Part shown: piece by piece, positions 8,859 to 17,823 of the stretch
Layout of the letters: every line of letters starts with the position of its first letter
How positions within the stretch are numbered: the first letter of the stretch is position 1
Assembly (NCBI RefSeq): GCF_900101995.1
Contig: NZ_FNAS01000005.1
Coordinates: forward strand, 28,397-92,396
Direction of reading: 5' to 3'
DNA from: Riemerella columbipharyngis
Lineage (GTDB): Bacteria > Bacteroidota > Bacteroidia > Flavobacteriales > Weeksellaceae
Length of the DNA: 64,000 nucleotides
The notes under the pieces: model-generated
Databases searched by the model: none
The model's input: the letters and a program-made list of their open reading frames with translations, nothing else
What the model was told of the DNA's origin: nothing
Made by a program: the position numbers and the translations under genes

Positions 8859-10712
8859 CTACTCTACAGTAACAGATTTAGCCAAATTTCTAGGCTGATC
8901 CACATTTGCCCCTCTATAAATGGCTATATAATATGATAAAAGCTGCAATGGAACAGAGGCTATAATCGGTGAAAAGCACTCTGGAGTCTCAGGAATCCTG
9001 ATGACATAGTCTGCCATAGATGCCACCTGTGTATCTCCTTTGGTTACAACAGCCAAAACTTTACCTTTTCTCGCTTTTATTTCTTGCACATTACTTACGA
9101 CCTTATCATAGTATTTATTTTTAGGTGCTATGATTACGATAGGCATATTTTCATCTATCAAGGCAATAGGCCCGTGCTTCATCTCTGCTGCAGGATACCC
9201 TTCTGCGTGTATATAAGAAATTTCTTTCAGCTTCAAAGCCCCCTCCAATGCCGCAGGAAAATTATATCCTCTTCCGAGATATAAAAAGTTGGTCGCATTT
9301 TCAAAATCGTGTGCAATAGTCTTAATATACTCGTTAGTTTCAGAGAGAACCTCTTCTACTTTTTTAGGCAAAGATTCCAGCTCGGAAATCAGTCTCATAA
9401 AATCTTGATTCCCCAAGTTCCCGCTGTGTTTACCCAATTTGAGGGCAATTAGAGACAAAATAGTCAACTGAGCTGTAAAAGCTTTAGTAGAAGCTACGCC
9501 TATCTCCGGTCCTGCGTGAGTATATGAGCCCGCATCCGAATATCTCGCAATAGAAGAATCTACCACATTGCATATTCCATAGATGAAAGCACCTTTCTCT
9601 TTCGCCATTTTGATAGCCGCCATTGTATCTGCAGTCTCTCCAGACTGGGAAATTGCGATTACGATATCTTTGTCCGTAATGATAGGGTTTCTGTACCTAA
9701 ACTCGGAAGCATACTCTACCTCTACAGGTATTCTTGCAAATTCTTCTATAAGATATTCTCCTATCAATCCGGCATGCCAAGAAGTACCGCAAGCGATGAT
9801 GATAATTCTATTAGCTTTATTGATACGCTCTAAGTGATCCCAAATCCCTGCCATTTTGATGATGCCTTCATTTACAAGGACACGCCCTCTCATTGTATCC
9901 ATAATAGACTTAGGCTGTTCAAAAATTTCTTTTAGCATAAAATGCTCGTAGCCGCCTTTTTCTATTTGTTCAAGATTAAGTTTCAGTTCTTGAATTTTAG
10001 TATCTACTTTTGAATTATCTTCAATTGTATGAATCTGTACGCCTTTATCCAAAGATACTACCGCCATATGACCTTCTTCCAGATAAACAGCCTCTTTAGT
10101 ATATTCCACGAATGGAGAAGCATCTGATGCAATAAAATACTCATTATCTCCCATCCCTATTGCCAATGGTGAACCCAATCTCCCCACTACTAAAGTCTGG
10201 GGATAGTCCTCGTGCATTACTGTAATAGCATAGGCACCATAGACTTCGTTGAGGGCGTAGCGTACTGCTTCGGGAAAAGCTAATTCCGAATCTTGATCCA
10301 TAAAGTATTGAATCAAATTAACCAAAACTTCTGTATCCGTCTCAGACTTGAATGTAAAATCTTTCGCTACAAGCATTTTCTTTACGGTATCGTAGTTTTC
10401 AATGATTCCATTGTGAACGATAGCTATTTTTCCGTTATTGGAAATATGCGGGTGGGAATTTTCATCACTCGGCACACCATGAGTAGCCCACCGGGTATGC
10501 CCCATTCCCAAATGCGAGGTGTTTTTGAAATCTTTAGAAATATCTTCTAAATCGGAAACTTTTCCTTTAGTTTTCTTTAATTCAAAATGGTTGTTTTGTC
10601 CTTCTAGTACTATACCTGCACTATCGTAACCACGATATTCTAATCTTTTCAAACCATTGATTACAATACTATAAGCATCTCTATGACCTGTATATCCTAC
10701 TATTCCGCACAT
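8859..10712 (-). CDS. glmS: Glutamine-fructose-6-phosphate aminotransferase (isomerizing)
   Basis: GlmS makes glucosamine-6-phosphate from fructose-6-phosphate and glutamine, the first step to UDP-GlcNAc for peptidoglycan and LPS. Cys2 (MCGIVGYTG) is the glutaminase nucleophile, and GHTRWATHG is also in this domain. Two SIS sugar-isomerase domains follow (IIIACGTSWHAG, then FLYLGRGYNFPAALEGALKLKEISYIHAEGYPAAEMKHGP). The protein ends with the conserved DQPRNLAKSVTVE. At 617 residues it is full length. The DUF4270 gene lies only 4 bases upstream, so the two are probably cotranscribed. Confidence 0.98.
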   Translation of the reverse strand: MCGIVGYTGHRDAYSIVINGLKRLEYRGYDSAGIVLEGQNNHFELKKTKGKVSDLEDISKDFKNTSHLGMGHTRWATHGVPSDENSHPHISNNGKIAIVHNGIIENYDTVKKMLVAKDFTFKSETDTEVLVNLIQYFMDQDSELAFPEAVRYALNEVYGAYAITVMHEDYPQTLVVGRLGSPLAIGMGDNEYFIASDASPFVEYTKEAVYLEEGHMAVVSLDKGVQIHTIEDNSKVDTKIQELKLNLEQIEKGGYEHFMLKEIFEQPKSIMDTMRGRVLVNEGIIKMAGIWDHLERINKANRIIIIACGTSWHAGLIGEYLIEEFARIPVEVEYASEFRYRNPIITDKDIVIAISQSGETADTMAAIKMAKEKGAFIYGICNVVDSSIARYSDAGSYTHAGPEIGVASTKAFTAQLTILSLIALKLGKHSGNLGNQDFMRLISELESLPKKVEEVLSETNEYIKTIAHDFENATNFLYLGRGYNFPAALEGALKLKEISYIHAEGYPAAEMKHGPIALIDENMPIVIIAPKNKYYDKVVSNVQEIKARKGKVLAVVTKGDTQVASMADYVIRIPETPECFSPIIASVPLQLLSYYIAIYRGANVDQPRNLAKSVTVE

Positions 10713-10716
10713 ATTT

Positions 10717-12222
10717 TTATTTTTTTTGAGTGTAAATTATTGTGAGTTTAGGCTTGTTTGCTTCGGCAGTATTGGACCCTGTAAAGACTATTCTCTCCGG
10801 AGAATAAGCTCTATTATTATAATTTTGATTGATATATACTCCTCTGCTATTTACCAAATAATGACCGACATTAAGCTCCAGACCCTTGGAAACAGCTTCT
10901 TTCTCTATAATATTTTTAAGGGTCTGAGTAATGTTTATATCATAGTAAGAAGGATTTTTATCCAAATCATACCCTTGAATCAAACTAAAATTAGACAGGT
11001 TTTGGAATACCTTCATATCATCTACGAAATCATTACTATTATTGTATTTAACAAGCATATTTTGCGGCTTTGTATAGCTGTTGTTCCAAACATTACTATC
11101 GGTGTACAATCTTATTTTTGCAGAAAGAATACCGATTTTGTCTTTATTATAAAGCTCTCTAATGTTTTCAATCGCTGTTTTGGGAATTACCATCATCACT
11201 CCGGGACCACCCATACCCTGCATATAGAGGCGGGCATCTCCTTCGGTTTTATTGATGCTGTTCATAGCAGAAGTAAATTCAGATGGTCTATTGTATTCTA
11301 TTTGGTTGAAATGAACATTTTCACTTCCTAAATCAAAAGAATAAACAGAATGTACCGTTGTGCTATCCGTTGTACCTTTGCTTGAATAGTACATTTTAAG
11401 AGCAACATCATTCGGTGCGAACTTCATAATATACCCGTCGTTATCCTGAACAGATATTTTAAGTCCTCTGAAATAACGGATAAAACTTGCCGCATCTTTA
11501 AGTTCTGATGCACTACTCTTATCCACTATATTTTTCTGAAAAAAATCTACCCCGTCATTCAGCGGTATTCTGATAGCCGTATCTCTATAATAGAGATTTT
11601 CTCCGCCTTCTTTCGGTGTGATCGTGATTCCGGAAACTCGGGGAGCCACCGCCTTAGAGCCAAGCCTTTGACCTACGGCTACGGTTTTATTAGAGTAAAT
11701 CTTACTGCTTGCAGATCCTAAAAAGTCATTCACAAGATCTACATTTATTGTCATTTCTTTCTTTTTTCCATACTTTGATATAGGATAAGTATTAACGACT
11801 TTTTTAGCATCTTTACCTTCGTATTTATAATTCTCATCTGTTGTCGTAACAAGAGAATCTTTCACCAATTCTGGTTTTATTTCCAAAACGATAGAGTCTA
11901 CCTTTGCATTCGCCCCAAAATCAGGAGAATAACTCGACAATCTCACTTGGGTAATATAAGACGCTTTTTGTTTTCCGAAAACAGACTCGTCAAAAGCTCC
12001 TAATGTAGCTTCTACCAAACGCTGGTTGTCTGTTCTTATCGTGTCGTTATGGCTAACATTATAGGTAACAATATCATAACTTTTTTTGGTCCCATTAGGA
12101 GTAGCACCCTCGAAAAACTGCTGTCCAATACCGTCTATATCAGACTCACAACTTGATAATGCTATACTGACAAAACCTACTAAAATCGACAGTTTCAAAT
12201 TTTTTATTGAATTTATTATCAT
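10717..12222 (-). CDS. DUF4270 family lipoprotein
   Basis: A 501-residue lipoprotein with lipidated Cys at about 25 (IALSSC). The body is beta-rich with many short polar strands and ends KPKLTIIYTQKK. Overall pattern and context (between a short GT5 protein and glmS, beside panC) match the DUF4270 family of Bacteroidota. No enzymatic motif is visible. The sorting sequence after Cys (ESDID) is acidic. Function is unknown; an envelope role is an inference from the lipobox only. Confidence 0.8.
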   Translation of the reverse strand: MIINSIKNLKLSILVGFVSIALSSCESDIDGIGQQFFEGATPNGTKKSYDIVTYNVSHNDTIRTDNQRLVEATLGAFDESVFGKQKASYITQVRLSSYSPDFGANAKVDSIVLEIKPELVKDSLVTTTDENYKYEGKDAKKVVNTYPISKYGKKKEMTINVDLVNDFLGSASSKIYSNKTVAVGQRLGSKAVAPRVSGITITPKEGGENLYYRDTAIRIPLNDGVDFFQKNIVDKSSASELKDAASFIRYFRGLKISVQDNDGYIMKFAPNDVALKMYYSSKGTTDSTTVHSVYSFDLGSENVHFNQIEYNRPSEFTSAMNSINKTEGDARLYMQGMGGPGVMMVIPKTAIENIRELYNKDKIGILSAKIRLYTDSNVWNNSYTKPQNMLVKYNNSNDFVDDMKVFQNLSNFSLIQGYDLDKNPSYYDINITQTLKNIIEKEAVSKGLELNVGHYLVNSRGVYINQNYNNRAYSPERIVFTGSNTAEANKPKLTIIYTQKK

Positions 12223-12242
12223 TGACTATTTATATAATTTTG

Positions 12243-13016
12243 TTAATAAATCGTATTTATTTGCTCTGGCTGGATATAGTCTTTCTTATTAGATTTTGTC
12301 TGATGAAATTTATCCTCTAAATCTTTTTCCAAAAATTCATCTCCCTTTATCACAATATCCACCAAATCCATTGCCTCTCGTACAAAATTTCTAAATGTAG
12401 GATTTTCTAAAACTTTAAGCTCTGGCATACCATCAAATGCAAACTTTCCTTTTATTTCTTCTTTGCTAAACTCGCCGTCTTCCTCATTATACACAGATAA
12501 TACAAACTCCGTATCACTAAAATACGAGTCGTTTTTATAATAATGTTTAAGATAAAGCGGGATAAAGGACGCCATCCATCCGTTGAGATGCACCACATCC
12601 GGCACCCAATTGAGTTTTTTGATCGTCTCTATTACTCCTCTGGCAAAGAATATCCCTCGTTCATCATTATCATCAAAAAGATGACCTTCCTCGTCTCTAT
12701 AAAAAGATTTTCTTTTGAAATACTCTTCGTTATCTATAAAATAAACCTGAAGTCTCTCCCCCGGAAGCGAAGCGACTTTAATGATAAGCGGCTGATCCAA
12801 ATCATTGATAATAATATTCATACCTGAGAGTCTTATAACCTCGTGAAGTTGAAACTTCCTCTCGCTAATTAAACCAAAGCGAGGCATAAAAACACGAACA
12901 TCATTGCCGTCATTATACATTCTCAATGCCATTTTGTTAACCATAGCCGCCATACCGCTATCTTCTTGATATGGAGACATTTCAGAGGTTACATACAATA
13001 TTTTTTTTCCCGGCAT
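12243..13016 (-). CDS. Short starch/glycogen-synthase-like protein (GT5 N-terminal domain only)
   Basis: This 257-residue protein has only the N-terminal Rossmann domain of GT5 starch synthases: KKILYVTSEMSPYQEDSGMAAMV at the start, VRVFMPRFGLISER, RLQVYFIDNEEYF, and DVVHLNGWMASFIPLYL. The ADP-glucose-binding KxGGL motif is altered to EDSGM, and the whole C-terminal catalytic half of a normal 470-residue synthase is missing. A glycosyltransferase activity is therefore doubtful. The gene ends cleanly with no coding remnant downstream, so it looks like a stable short form, not a recent truncation. Divergent from panC. Confidence 0.75.
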   Translation of the reverse strand: MPGKKILYVTSEMSPYQEDSGMAAMVNKMALRMYNDGNDVRVFMPRFGLISERKFQLHEVIRLSGMNIIINDLDQPLIIKVASLPGERLQVYFIDNEEYFKRKSFYRDEEGHLFDDNDERGIFFARGVIETIKKLNWVPDVVHLNGWMASFIPLYLKHYYKNDSYFSDTEFVLSVYNEEDGEFSKEEIKGKFAFDGMPELKVLENPTFRNFVREAMDLVDIVIKGDEFLEKDLEDKFHQTKSNKKDYIQPEQINTIY

Positions 13017-13056
13017 AATCGTTTTATTTTTTGATTATAACTTTAAATATATTATG

Positions 13057-13064
13057 CAAAAATA
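13057..13064 (-). promoter_or_regulatory. -7 box of the GT5-like / DUF4270 / glmS transcript
   Basis: TATTTTTG on minus matches TAnnTTTG and lies about 40 bases before the start codon at 13016, in the divergent gap with panC. Confidence 0.55.
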
Positions 13065-13103
13065 CAACTTTTTCAACTAATATCCGATTATTAACATTTT
13101 TTA

Positions 13104-13111
13104 TAACTTTG
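13104..13111 (+). promoter_or_regulatory. -7 box of panC
   Basis: TAACTTTG, preceded by TA, lies 19 bases before the panC ATG and matches the Bacteroidota -7 consensus TAnnTTTG. A -33 element is not obvious. Confidence 0.6.
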
Positions 13112-13130
13112 CGTAAAATCTTAGTACCGA

Positions 13131-13979
13131 ATGAAAGTTATATCTGACAAAAAAAGATTAGAAAAATACATAGAAACAATAAAAAAAAATAAAAAAACCA
13201 TAGGCTTTGCACCTACTATGGGAGCTTTGCACGACGGTCATATTTCATTATACCAAAAAGCAAGACCCGAAAATGACATTGTGGTATCTTCTATTTTTGT
13301 TAACCCTACCCAATTCAACAATGCGGAAGACTTGGAAAAATATCCCCGTACGATAGACGAAGACCTAAAAAAATTAGAAAACTCTGGATTAGTAGATGCC
13401 GTTTACACCCCTTCCATAGAAGATATCTATCCTAATGAAGCTGTATCTCGGCACTACGATTTTGATGGTTTGGAAAATGAAATGGAAGGCAAAATGAGAC
13501 CGGGACACTTTGACGGTGTAGGAACCGTAGTAGAGGAACTTTTCCGACAAGTACAACCCGACAATGCTTACTTTGGAGAAAAGGACTTTCAACAGCTGGC
13601 TATCATCAAAAAATTAGTAGAAAAAAAACACTTACCCATAAAAATTGTAGGCGTTCCTATATACAGAGAAAAAAAGGGACTGGCAATGAGCTCTCGAAAC
13701 CAAAGACTATCCGAAACCATTCACAAAGAAGCCAATATCATCTACGAAAGTCTCTCCGATGCCAAGGAATGGGCAAAAAATCTTTCTTTACCCGAAATAA
13801 AAAAACGAATAGAAGAGCGGTTTAATAGCCTCACAAACTTTGAATTGGAATACTTCACGATTGCAAATGAAAAAACACTGAAAGAAGCAAAGATAGGCGA
13901 CAATTCTGATGAGCTGAGAATGTTTATCGTAGTGCATACCGAAGGGGTAAGACTTATCGACAATATGAAATTAACATGA
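13131..13979 (+). CDS. panC: Pantothenate synthetase (pantoate-beta-alanine ligase)
   Basis: PanC condenses pantoate and beta-alanine with ATP to give pantothenate for coenzyme A. It carries the nucleotidyltransferase HIGH-like motif PTMGALHDGH at residues 28-37, SIFVNPTQFNNAEDLEKYPR for substrate binding, YFGEKDFQQL and the KMSKS-like MSSRNQRL. The 282-residue length is standard. It stands alone on plus, with a hairpin just downstream; panB and panD are not in the window. Confidence 0.97.
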   Translation: MKVISDKKRLEKYIETIKKNKKTIGFAPTMGALHDGHISLYQKARPENDIVVSSIFVNPTQFNNAEDLEKYPRTIDEDLKKLENSGLVDAVYTPSIEDIYPNEAVSRHYDFDGLENEMEGKMRPGHFDGVGTVVEELFRQVQPDNAYFGEKDFQQLAIIKKLVEKKHLPIKIVGVPIYREKKGLAMSSRNQRLSETIHKEANIIYESLSDAKEWAKNLSLPEIKKRIEERFNSLTNFELEYFTIANEKTLKEAKIGDNSDELRMFIVVHTEGVRLIDNMKLT

Positions 13980-13984
13980 AAAAG

Positions 13985-14011
13985 AAAGCCACCCTACATT
14001 GGGCGGCTTTT
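13985..14011. terminator. Hairpin between panC and the DUF1573 gene
   Basis: AAAGCCACCC / GGGCGGCTTT pair with one mismatch around a short loop, flanked by A and T tracts. It separates two convergent genes and can serve both. Confidence 0.7.
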
Positions 14012-14027
14012 ATACGATTTCTTATTT

Positions 14028-14393
14028 TTAGTTCTGAACTTCACCTTGTATCCAAAGTACGCTGCGACCGTGTTCAGGGTCGTTAGAATAAACTTCTATT
14101 GATTTCTTAAACATCGATACTATGGCAGTATTATACCCCACTTTTATTTTCGCAGATTTCCCCGGCATAATCGGTGCCTTATCCCACTCCGGTGTAGTAC
14201 AGCCGCAAGCCGGTTTCACTTTACTAATAATGAGCGGCTTGTCTCCTTTATTCATTACCGTAAAAAAGCGATGCCCGTCTGCACCTTTCTTTATTTTTCC
14301 GTAATCTATGGTCGTTTTGTCAAAGCTGATTGACTGTGCAGACATCACTGCAACGCCTCCTAGTAAAAGCATTCCTGCTAAGATTTTTTTCAT
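14028..14393 (-). CDS. DUF1573 domain protein, exported
   Basis: A 121-residue secreted protein: signal peptide at about 1-19 (MKKILAGMLLLGGVAVMSA), then one Ig-like DUF1573 domain with the usual signatures ISFDKTTIDYGKIKKG, F.V.NKGDKPLIIS and ACGCTTPEW, ending VLWIQGEV. The function of DUF1573 is not settled; the ACGC motif is a feature of the family. It is a single-gene unit with its own promoter box upstream. Confidence 0.85.
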   Translation of the reverse strand: MKKILAGMLLLGGVAVMSAQSISFDKTTIDYGKIKKGADGHRFFTVMNKGDKPLIISKVKPACGCTTPEWDKAPIMPGKSAKIKVGYNTAIVSMFKKSIEVYSNDPEHGRSVLWIQGEVQN

Positions 14394-14425
14394 AACAATT
14401 ATGTTTCTAAATTAAAATTAAATTC

Positions 14426-14433
14426 CAAAGTTA
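14426..14433 (-). promoter_or_regulatory. -7 box of the DUF1573 gene
   Basis: TAACTTTG on minus, 32 bases before the start codon, matches TAnnTTTG. Confidence 0.6.
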
Positions 14434-14475
14434 TAAAATTATTCTTAAAAAGTACTATGTTCTTTTAGTTTATAT

Positions 14476-14483
14476 TATTTTTG
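14476..14483 (+). promoter_or_regulatory. -7 box of valS
   Basis: TATTTTTG matches TAnnTTTG. It overlaps an in-frame TTG at 14481, which argues that this TTG is not the start and that translation begins at the ATG at 14514. Confidence 0.6.
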
Positions 14484-14513
14484 CAAAATACAAGCCAAAC
14501 TATAATTTTTAAG

Positions 14514-17132
14514 ATGCAAATTTCAGAAAAATATAACCCTGCCGAAACAGAGCAGAAATGGTACAACTACTGGTTGGAAAACAAATACTTCCACTCCGAG
14601 CCGAATAACAAACCGCCATACACTATTGTAATCCCACCTCCTAATGTCACTGGAATACTCCATATGGGACATATGCTGAACAACACCTTGCAAGATGTAT
14701 TGATACGCCGTGCAAGAATGAGAGGGTTCAACGCCTGCTGGGTACCGGGAACAGACCATGCCTCCATCGCTACTGAGGCAAAAGTGGTGGCAAAACTCAA
14801 AGCCGATGGAATAAAAAAATCCGATATCAGCCGCGATACTTTCCTCAAGCACGCATGGGAATGGACGCACAAGTACGGAGGTACGATCCTAGAACAACTA
14901 AAAAAATTAGGATGCTCTTGCGACTGGGATAGAACACGCTTCACTATGGAAAAAAAACTATCCGAACAAGTGATAAAGGTTTTTGTAGATTTGTACAACA
15001 GAGGTCTTATCTATCGTGGCTACCGAATGATTAACTGGGATCCGGAAGCGAAAACCAATATCTCTGACGAAGAGGTTATCTTCAAAGAACAAAACGGGAA
15101 GCTCTACTTTCTTAAATATAAATTGGAAAACAGCGATGAATACCATATCGTAGCTACCACGCGTCCCGAGACCATCTTTGGAGATGTCGCTCTCTGTGTA
15201 AACCCTAATGACGAAAGATACCAACATCTTATAGGGAAAAATGTAATCGTTCCTATCGTAGGGCGTAGTATTCCCGTAATAGCCGACAACTATGTAGATA
15301 TAGAGTTTGGAACAGGAATGCTGAAAATAACGCCAGCACACGATAGCAACGACTACGAAATAGGGCTTAGACACAAGCTTCCTATAATAGATGCATTGGA
15401 TGACGATGGTAGGCTGAACCAACACGGAATGCACTACAACGGCAAAGACCGTTTCGAAGTCAGAAAACTCATTACAAAAGAACTCGAAGAAAAAGGACTT
15501 TTGGAAAAAGTAGAGGATTATCTCAATAAAATAGGAACTTCTGAAAGAACAGGGGCTGTGATTGAAAGAAAAATCTCCCAACAATGGTTCCTGAAAATGT
15601 CTGAACTTGCAAAACCGGCTCTGGATGCCGTAATGAACAACGACATAAAACTCCATCCCGAAAAATTCAAAAACACCTACAAATATTGGATGGAAAACAT
15701 CAGAGATTGGAACATCTCCCGCCAGCTATGGTGGGGGCAGAGAATTCCGGCTTATTATTTCGGGGATAATGAAAACGATTTCGTAGTAGCAGAGTCTGCC
15801 GAAAAAGCATTAGACTTAGCCAAAGAAAAATCAGGCAATCAAGGGTTAACCATAAGTGACTTAAAGCAAGATGAAAGTGCCCTTGACACTTGGTTCTCGT
15901 CTTGGCTTTGGCCAATGTCCGTATTCGACGGAATATCCGAACCTGACAATAAGGATATTAACTACTACTACCCTACTGCTGATTTGGTAACCGGTCCAGA
16001 TATCATTTTCTTTTGGGTGGCAAGAATGATAATGGCAGGGATAGAGTACAAAAAGAATATTCCGTTCAAGAATGTTTATTTCACCGGAATTGTAAGAGAC
16101 AAGCAGCGGAGAAAAATGTCTAAATCTCTCGGAAATTCCCCGGACCCTATCGAGCTTATGGATAAGTATGGGGCGGACGGTGTTCGTGTAGGGATATTGC
16201 TAAGCTCTGCCGCCGGAAACGACTTGCTATTCGATGAAGACCTAATGCTGCAAGGTAGAAACTTCGCCACAAAAATATGGAATGCCTTCCGATTAATACA
16301 AAACTGGAAAAAAGAGGATAAACCTTCCGGAAAAGCAGAAGACGAAACGATACTATGGTTTGAAAACCAACTTAATAAAACAATTGTTGAAATCAATGAG
16401 CAGTTCGACAAATTCAGAATTTCAGATGCATTACACCTAATCTACAAACTCATTTGGGACGACTTCTGTTCTTGGTATTTAGAAGCTGTTAAGCCTAACT
16501 ATGGTGAAACAATTTCCGAAACGGTTTATGATAAAACCATTGCGTTTTTCGAAGAGCTTCTAAAACTTCTACATCCGTTTATGCCATTCCTCACCGAAGA
16601 ACTTTGGCAAAATATCGCGGATAGGACGACTGACGAAGCGCTCGTAATTACACAACAAAGAAATTCCACAGATTTTAGTAACGAAACTATTAAAGGGTTT
16701 GAAACAGCCAAAGAAATCATCTCAGGGATAAGGAATTACCGCCAAAGCAAAGGGGTTTCACCTAAAGAAAGTGTGGAATTGTTTACTAATGTGGCAGATT
16801 TTGAAAACGAAGCGGTTATCAAGAAATTAGCGAATATCAGCAATATTTATTTTGCAGAAAAGACGGATAAACCAAGTTTCACTTTCCTTGTCGGCTCTGC
16901 GGAATTGGCTATCCCGCTAAGTGAAAACTTAGACCTCGAAGAAGAGAAAAAGAAAACCGAAGAAGAACTAAAATACCTAAAAGGCTTTCTTATCTCCGTA
17001 GAGAAAAAACTGAACAATGAAAAATTTATGTCCGGTGCACCTAAAAATGTGATTGATAACGAACTAAAAAAACAAAGCGATGCTAAAGAAAAAATAGCAC
17101 TTTTAGAGGATAAATTAAATTCTCTCGGCTAA
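14514..17132 (+). CDS. valS: Valyl-tRNA synthetase
   Basis: ValRS charges tRNA-Val. The class I signatures are HMGH at residues 50-53 (PPPNVTGILHMGH) and KMSKS at about 533-537 (RRKMSKSLGNSPDP). The editing domain lies between them (VATTRPETIFGDVA and TPAHDSNDYEIG). The C-terminus is a coiled coil (EEEKKKTEEELKYLKGFL) typical of ValRS. I start at MQISEKYNPAETEQKWY because an upstream in-frame TTG falls inside the promoter box. 872 residues. It appears to lead a four-gene plus-strand run. Confidence 0.98.
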   Translation: MQISEKYNPAETEQKWYNYWLENKYFHSEPNNKPPYTIVIPPPNVTGILHMGHMLNNTLQDVLIRRARMRGFNACWVPGTDHASIATEAKVVAKLKADGIKKSDISRDTFLKHAWEWTHKYGGTILEQLKKLGCSCDWDRTRFTMEKKLSEQVIKVFVDLYNRGLIYRGYRMINWDPEAKTNISDEEVIFKEQNGKLYFLKYKLENSDEYHIVATTRPETIFGDVALCVNPNDERYQHLIGKNVIVPIVGRSIPVIADNYVDIEFGTGMLKITPAHDSNDYEIGLRHKLPIIDALDDDGRLNQHGMHYNGKDRFEVRKLITKELEEKGLLEKVEDYLNKIGTSERTGAVIERKISQQWFLKMSELAKPALDAVMNNDIKLHPEKFKNTYKYWMENIRDWNISRQLWWGQRIPAYYFGDNENDFVVAESAEKALDLAKEKSGNQGLTISDLKQDESALDTWFSSWLWPMSVFDGISEPDNKDINYYYPTADLVTGPDIIFFWVARMIMAGIEYKKNIPFKNVYFTGIVRDKQRRKMSKSLGNSPDPIELMDKYGADGVRVGILLSSAAGNDLLFDEDLMLQGRNFATKIWNAFRLIQNWKKEDKPSGKAEDETILWFENQLNKTIVEINEQFDKFRISDALHLIYKLIWDDFCSWYLEAVKPNYGETISETVYDKTIAFFEELLKLLHPFMPFLTEELWQNIADRTTDEALVITQQRNSTDFSNETIKGFETAKEIISGIRNYRQSKGVSPKESVELFTNVADFENEAVIKKLANISNIYFAEKTDKPSFTFLVGSAELAIPLSENLDLEEEKKKTEEELKYLKGFLISVEKKLNNEKFMSGAPKNVIDNELKKQSDAKEKIALLEDKLNSLG

Positions 17133-17166
17133 TTTTTTTCTTTATCTTTACATTTCAAAAGCAACG

Positions 17167-17808
17167 ATGCAGCATATAGAAAACATAAAAAAATTATTCA
17201 GTAATCATCAGACAAAACATCCTTTATTAGAGCGTATAGAGGCAGGAAGATTACACCTATCCTCCGGTAGAGTGGTCGCATGTGACCCCTTGATTACCAA
17301 TGACAAAGACGCTTTTATCGTTCTTTTTCCGAAAGGGGATTTCACCACTTATATTTACAAAGAGAGAGAAACAGAGTGCATCGCCTATACAGAAGTGATT
17401 TTTGAAAATGATGCAATTACACAATGGGAAATGGCTCTGTGTAACGGCCAAGATATAAAAAAACTTGAAGACGAAGAAATCTTTGGATATCCCGTAAAAA
17501 GCGGTATGGGCTGCTATATGGACTTTGACACACAGCAGCTGTTAAATGAATTGGAACAACTTTTGTACAGTAGAAAGGGTGAGGATTTCAGAGGTATATA
17601 CGAGGAATTTTTCCACGAATACTTCTTTAATGAAAAAGGTGCAATAAACCAATTCGCATCCCTAAATCCTAAAGAAAATTTAAGCAACAACATTATAGCC
17701 TTTGAAACAGGCTATGGCGAGGGGTTCTATGCGAGTTATATTGGCTTTAACAATGCCCGCCGTCCCGTAAAATTAGTAACAGAATTTATTGAGATTAGTG
17801 CAGATTAA
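17167..17808 (+). CDS. DUF4241 domain protein
   Basis: A 213-residue soluble protein of the DUF4241 family. The recognised pattern is a Gly-Arg-x-Val-Ala-Cys-Asp-Pro-Leu segment (SGRVVACDPL, about 32-41), FPKGDFTTYI, then ITQWEMALCNGQDIKKL, then the hallmark GYPVKSGMGCYMDF, and a C-terminal GYGEGFYASYIGFN. No catalytic role is established for the family. It sits 34 bases after valS and 15 before a ribokinase-like gene, so it is probably in the same transcript. Confidence 0.8.
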   Translation: MQHIENIKKLFSNHQTKHPLLERIEAGRLHLSSGRVVACDPLITNDKDAFIVLFPKGDFTTYIYKERETECIAYTEVIFENDAITQWEMALCNGQDIKKLEDEEIFGYPVKSGMGCYMDFDTQQLLNELEQLLYSRKGEDFRGIYEEFFHEYFFNEKGAINQFASLNPKENLSNNIIAFETGYGEGFYASYIGFNNARRPVKLVTEFIEISAD

Positions 17809-17823
17809 AAAGATTAGATTATA

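Noticed and set aside
14958..15656. 232-residue minus-strand frame opposite valS
   Set aside because: It lies wholly inside valS, whose motifs are certain; the antisense composition (Tyr/Phe/Val-rich) is a codon-shadow effect.
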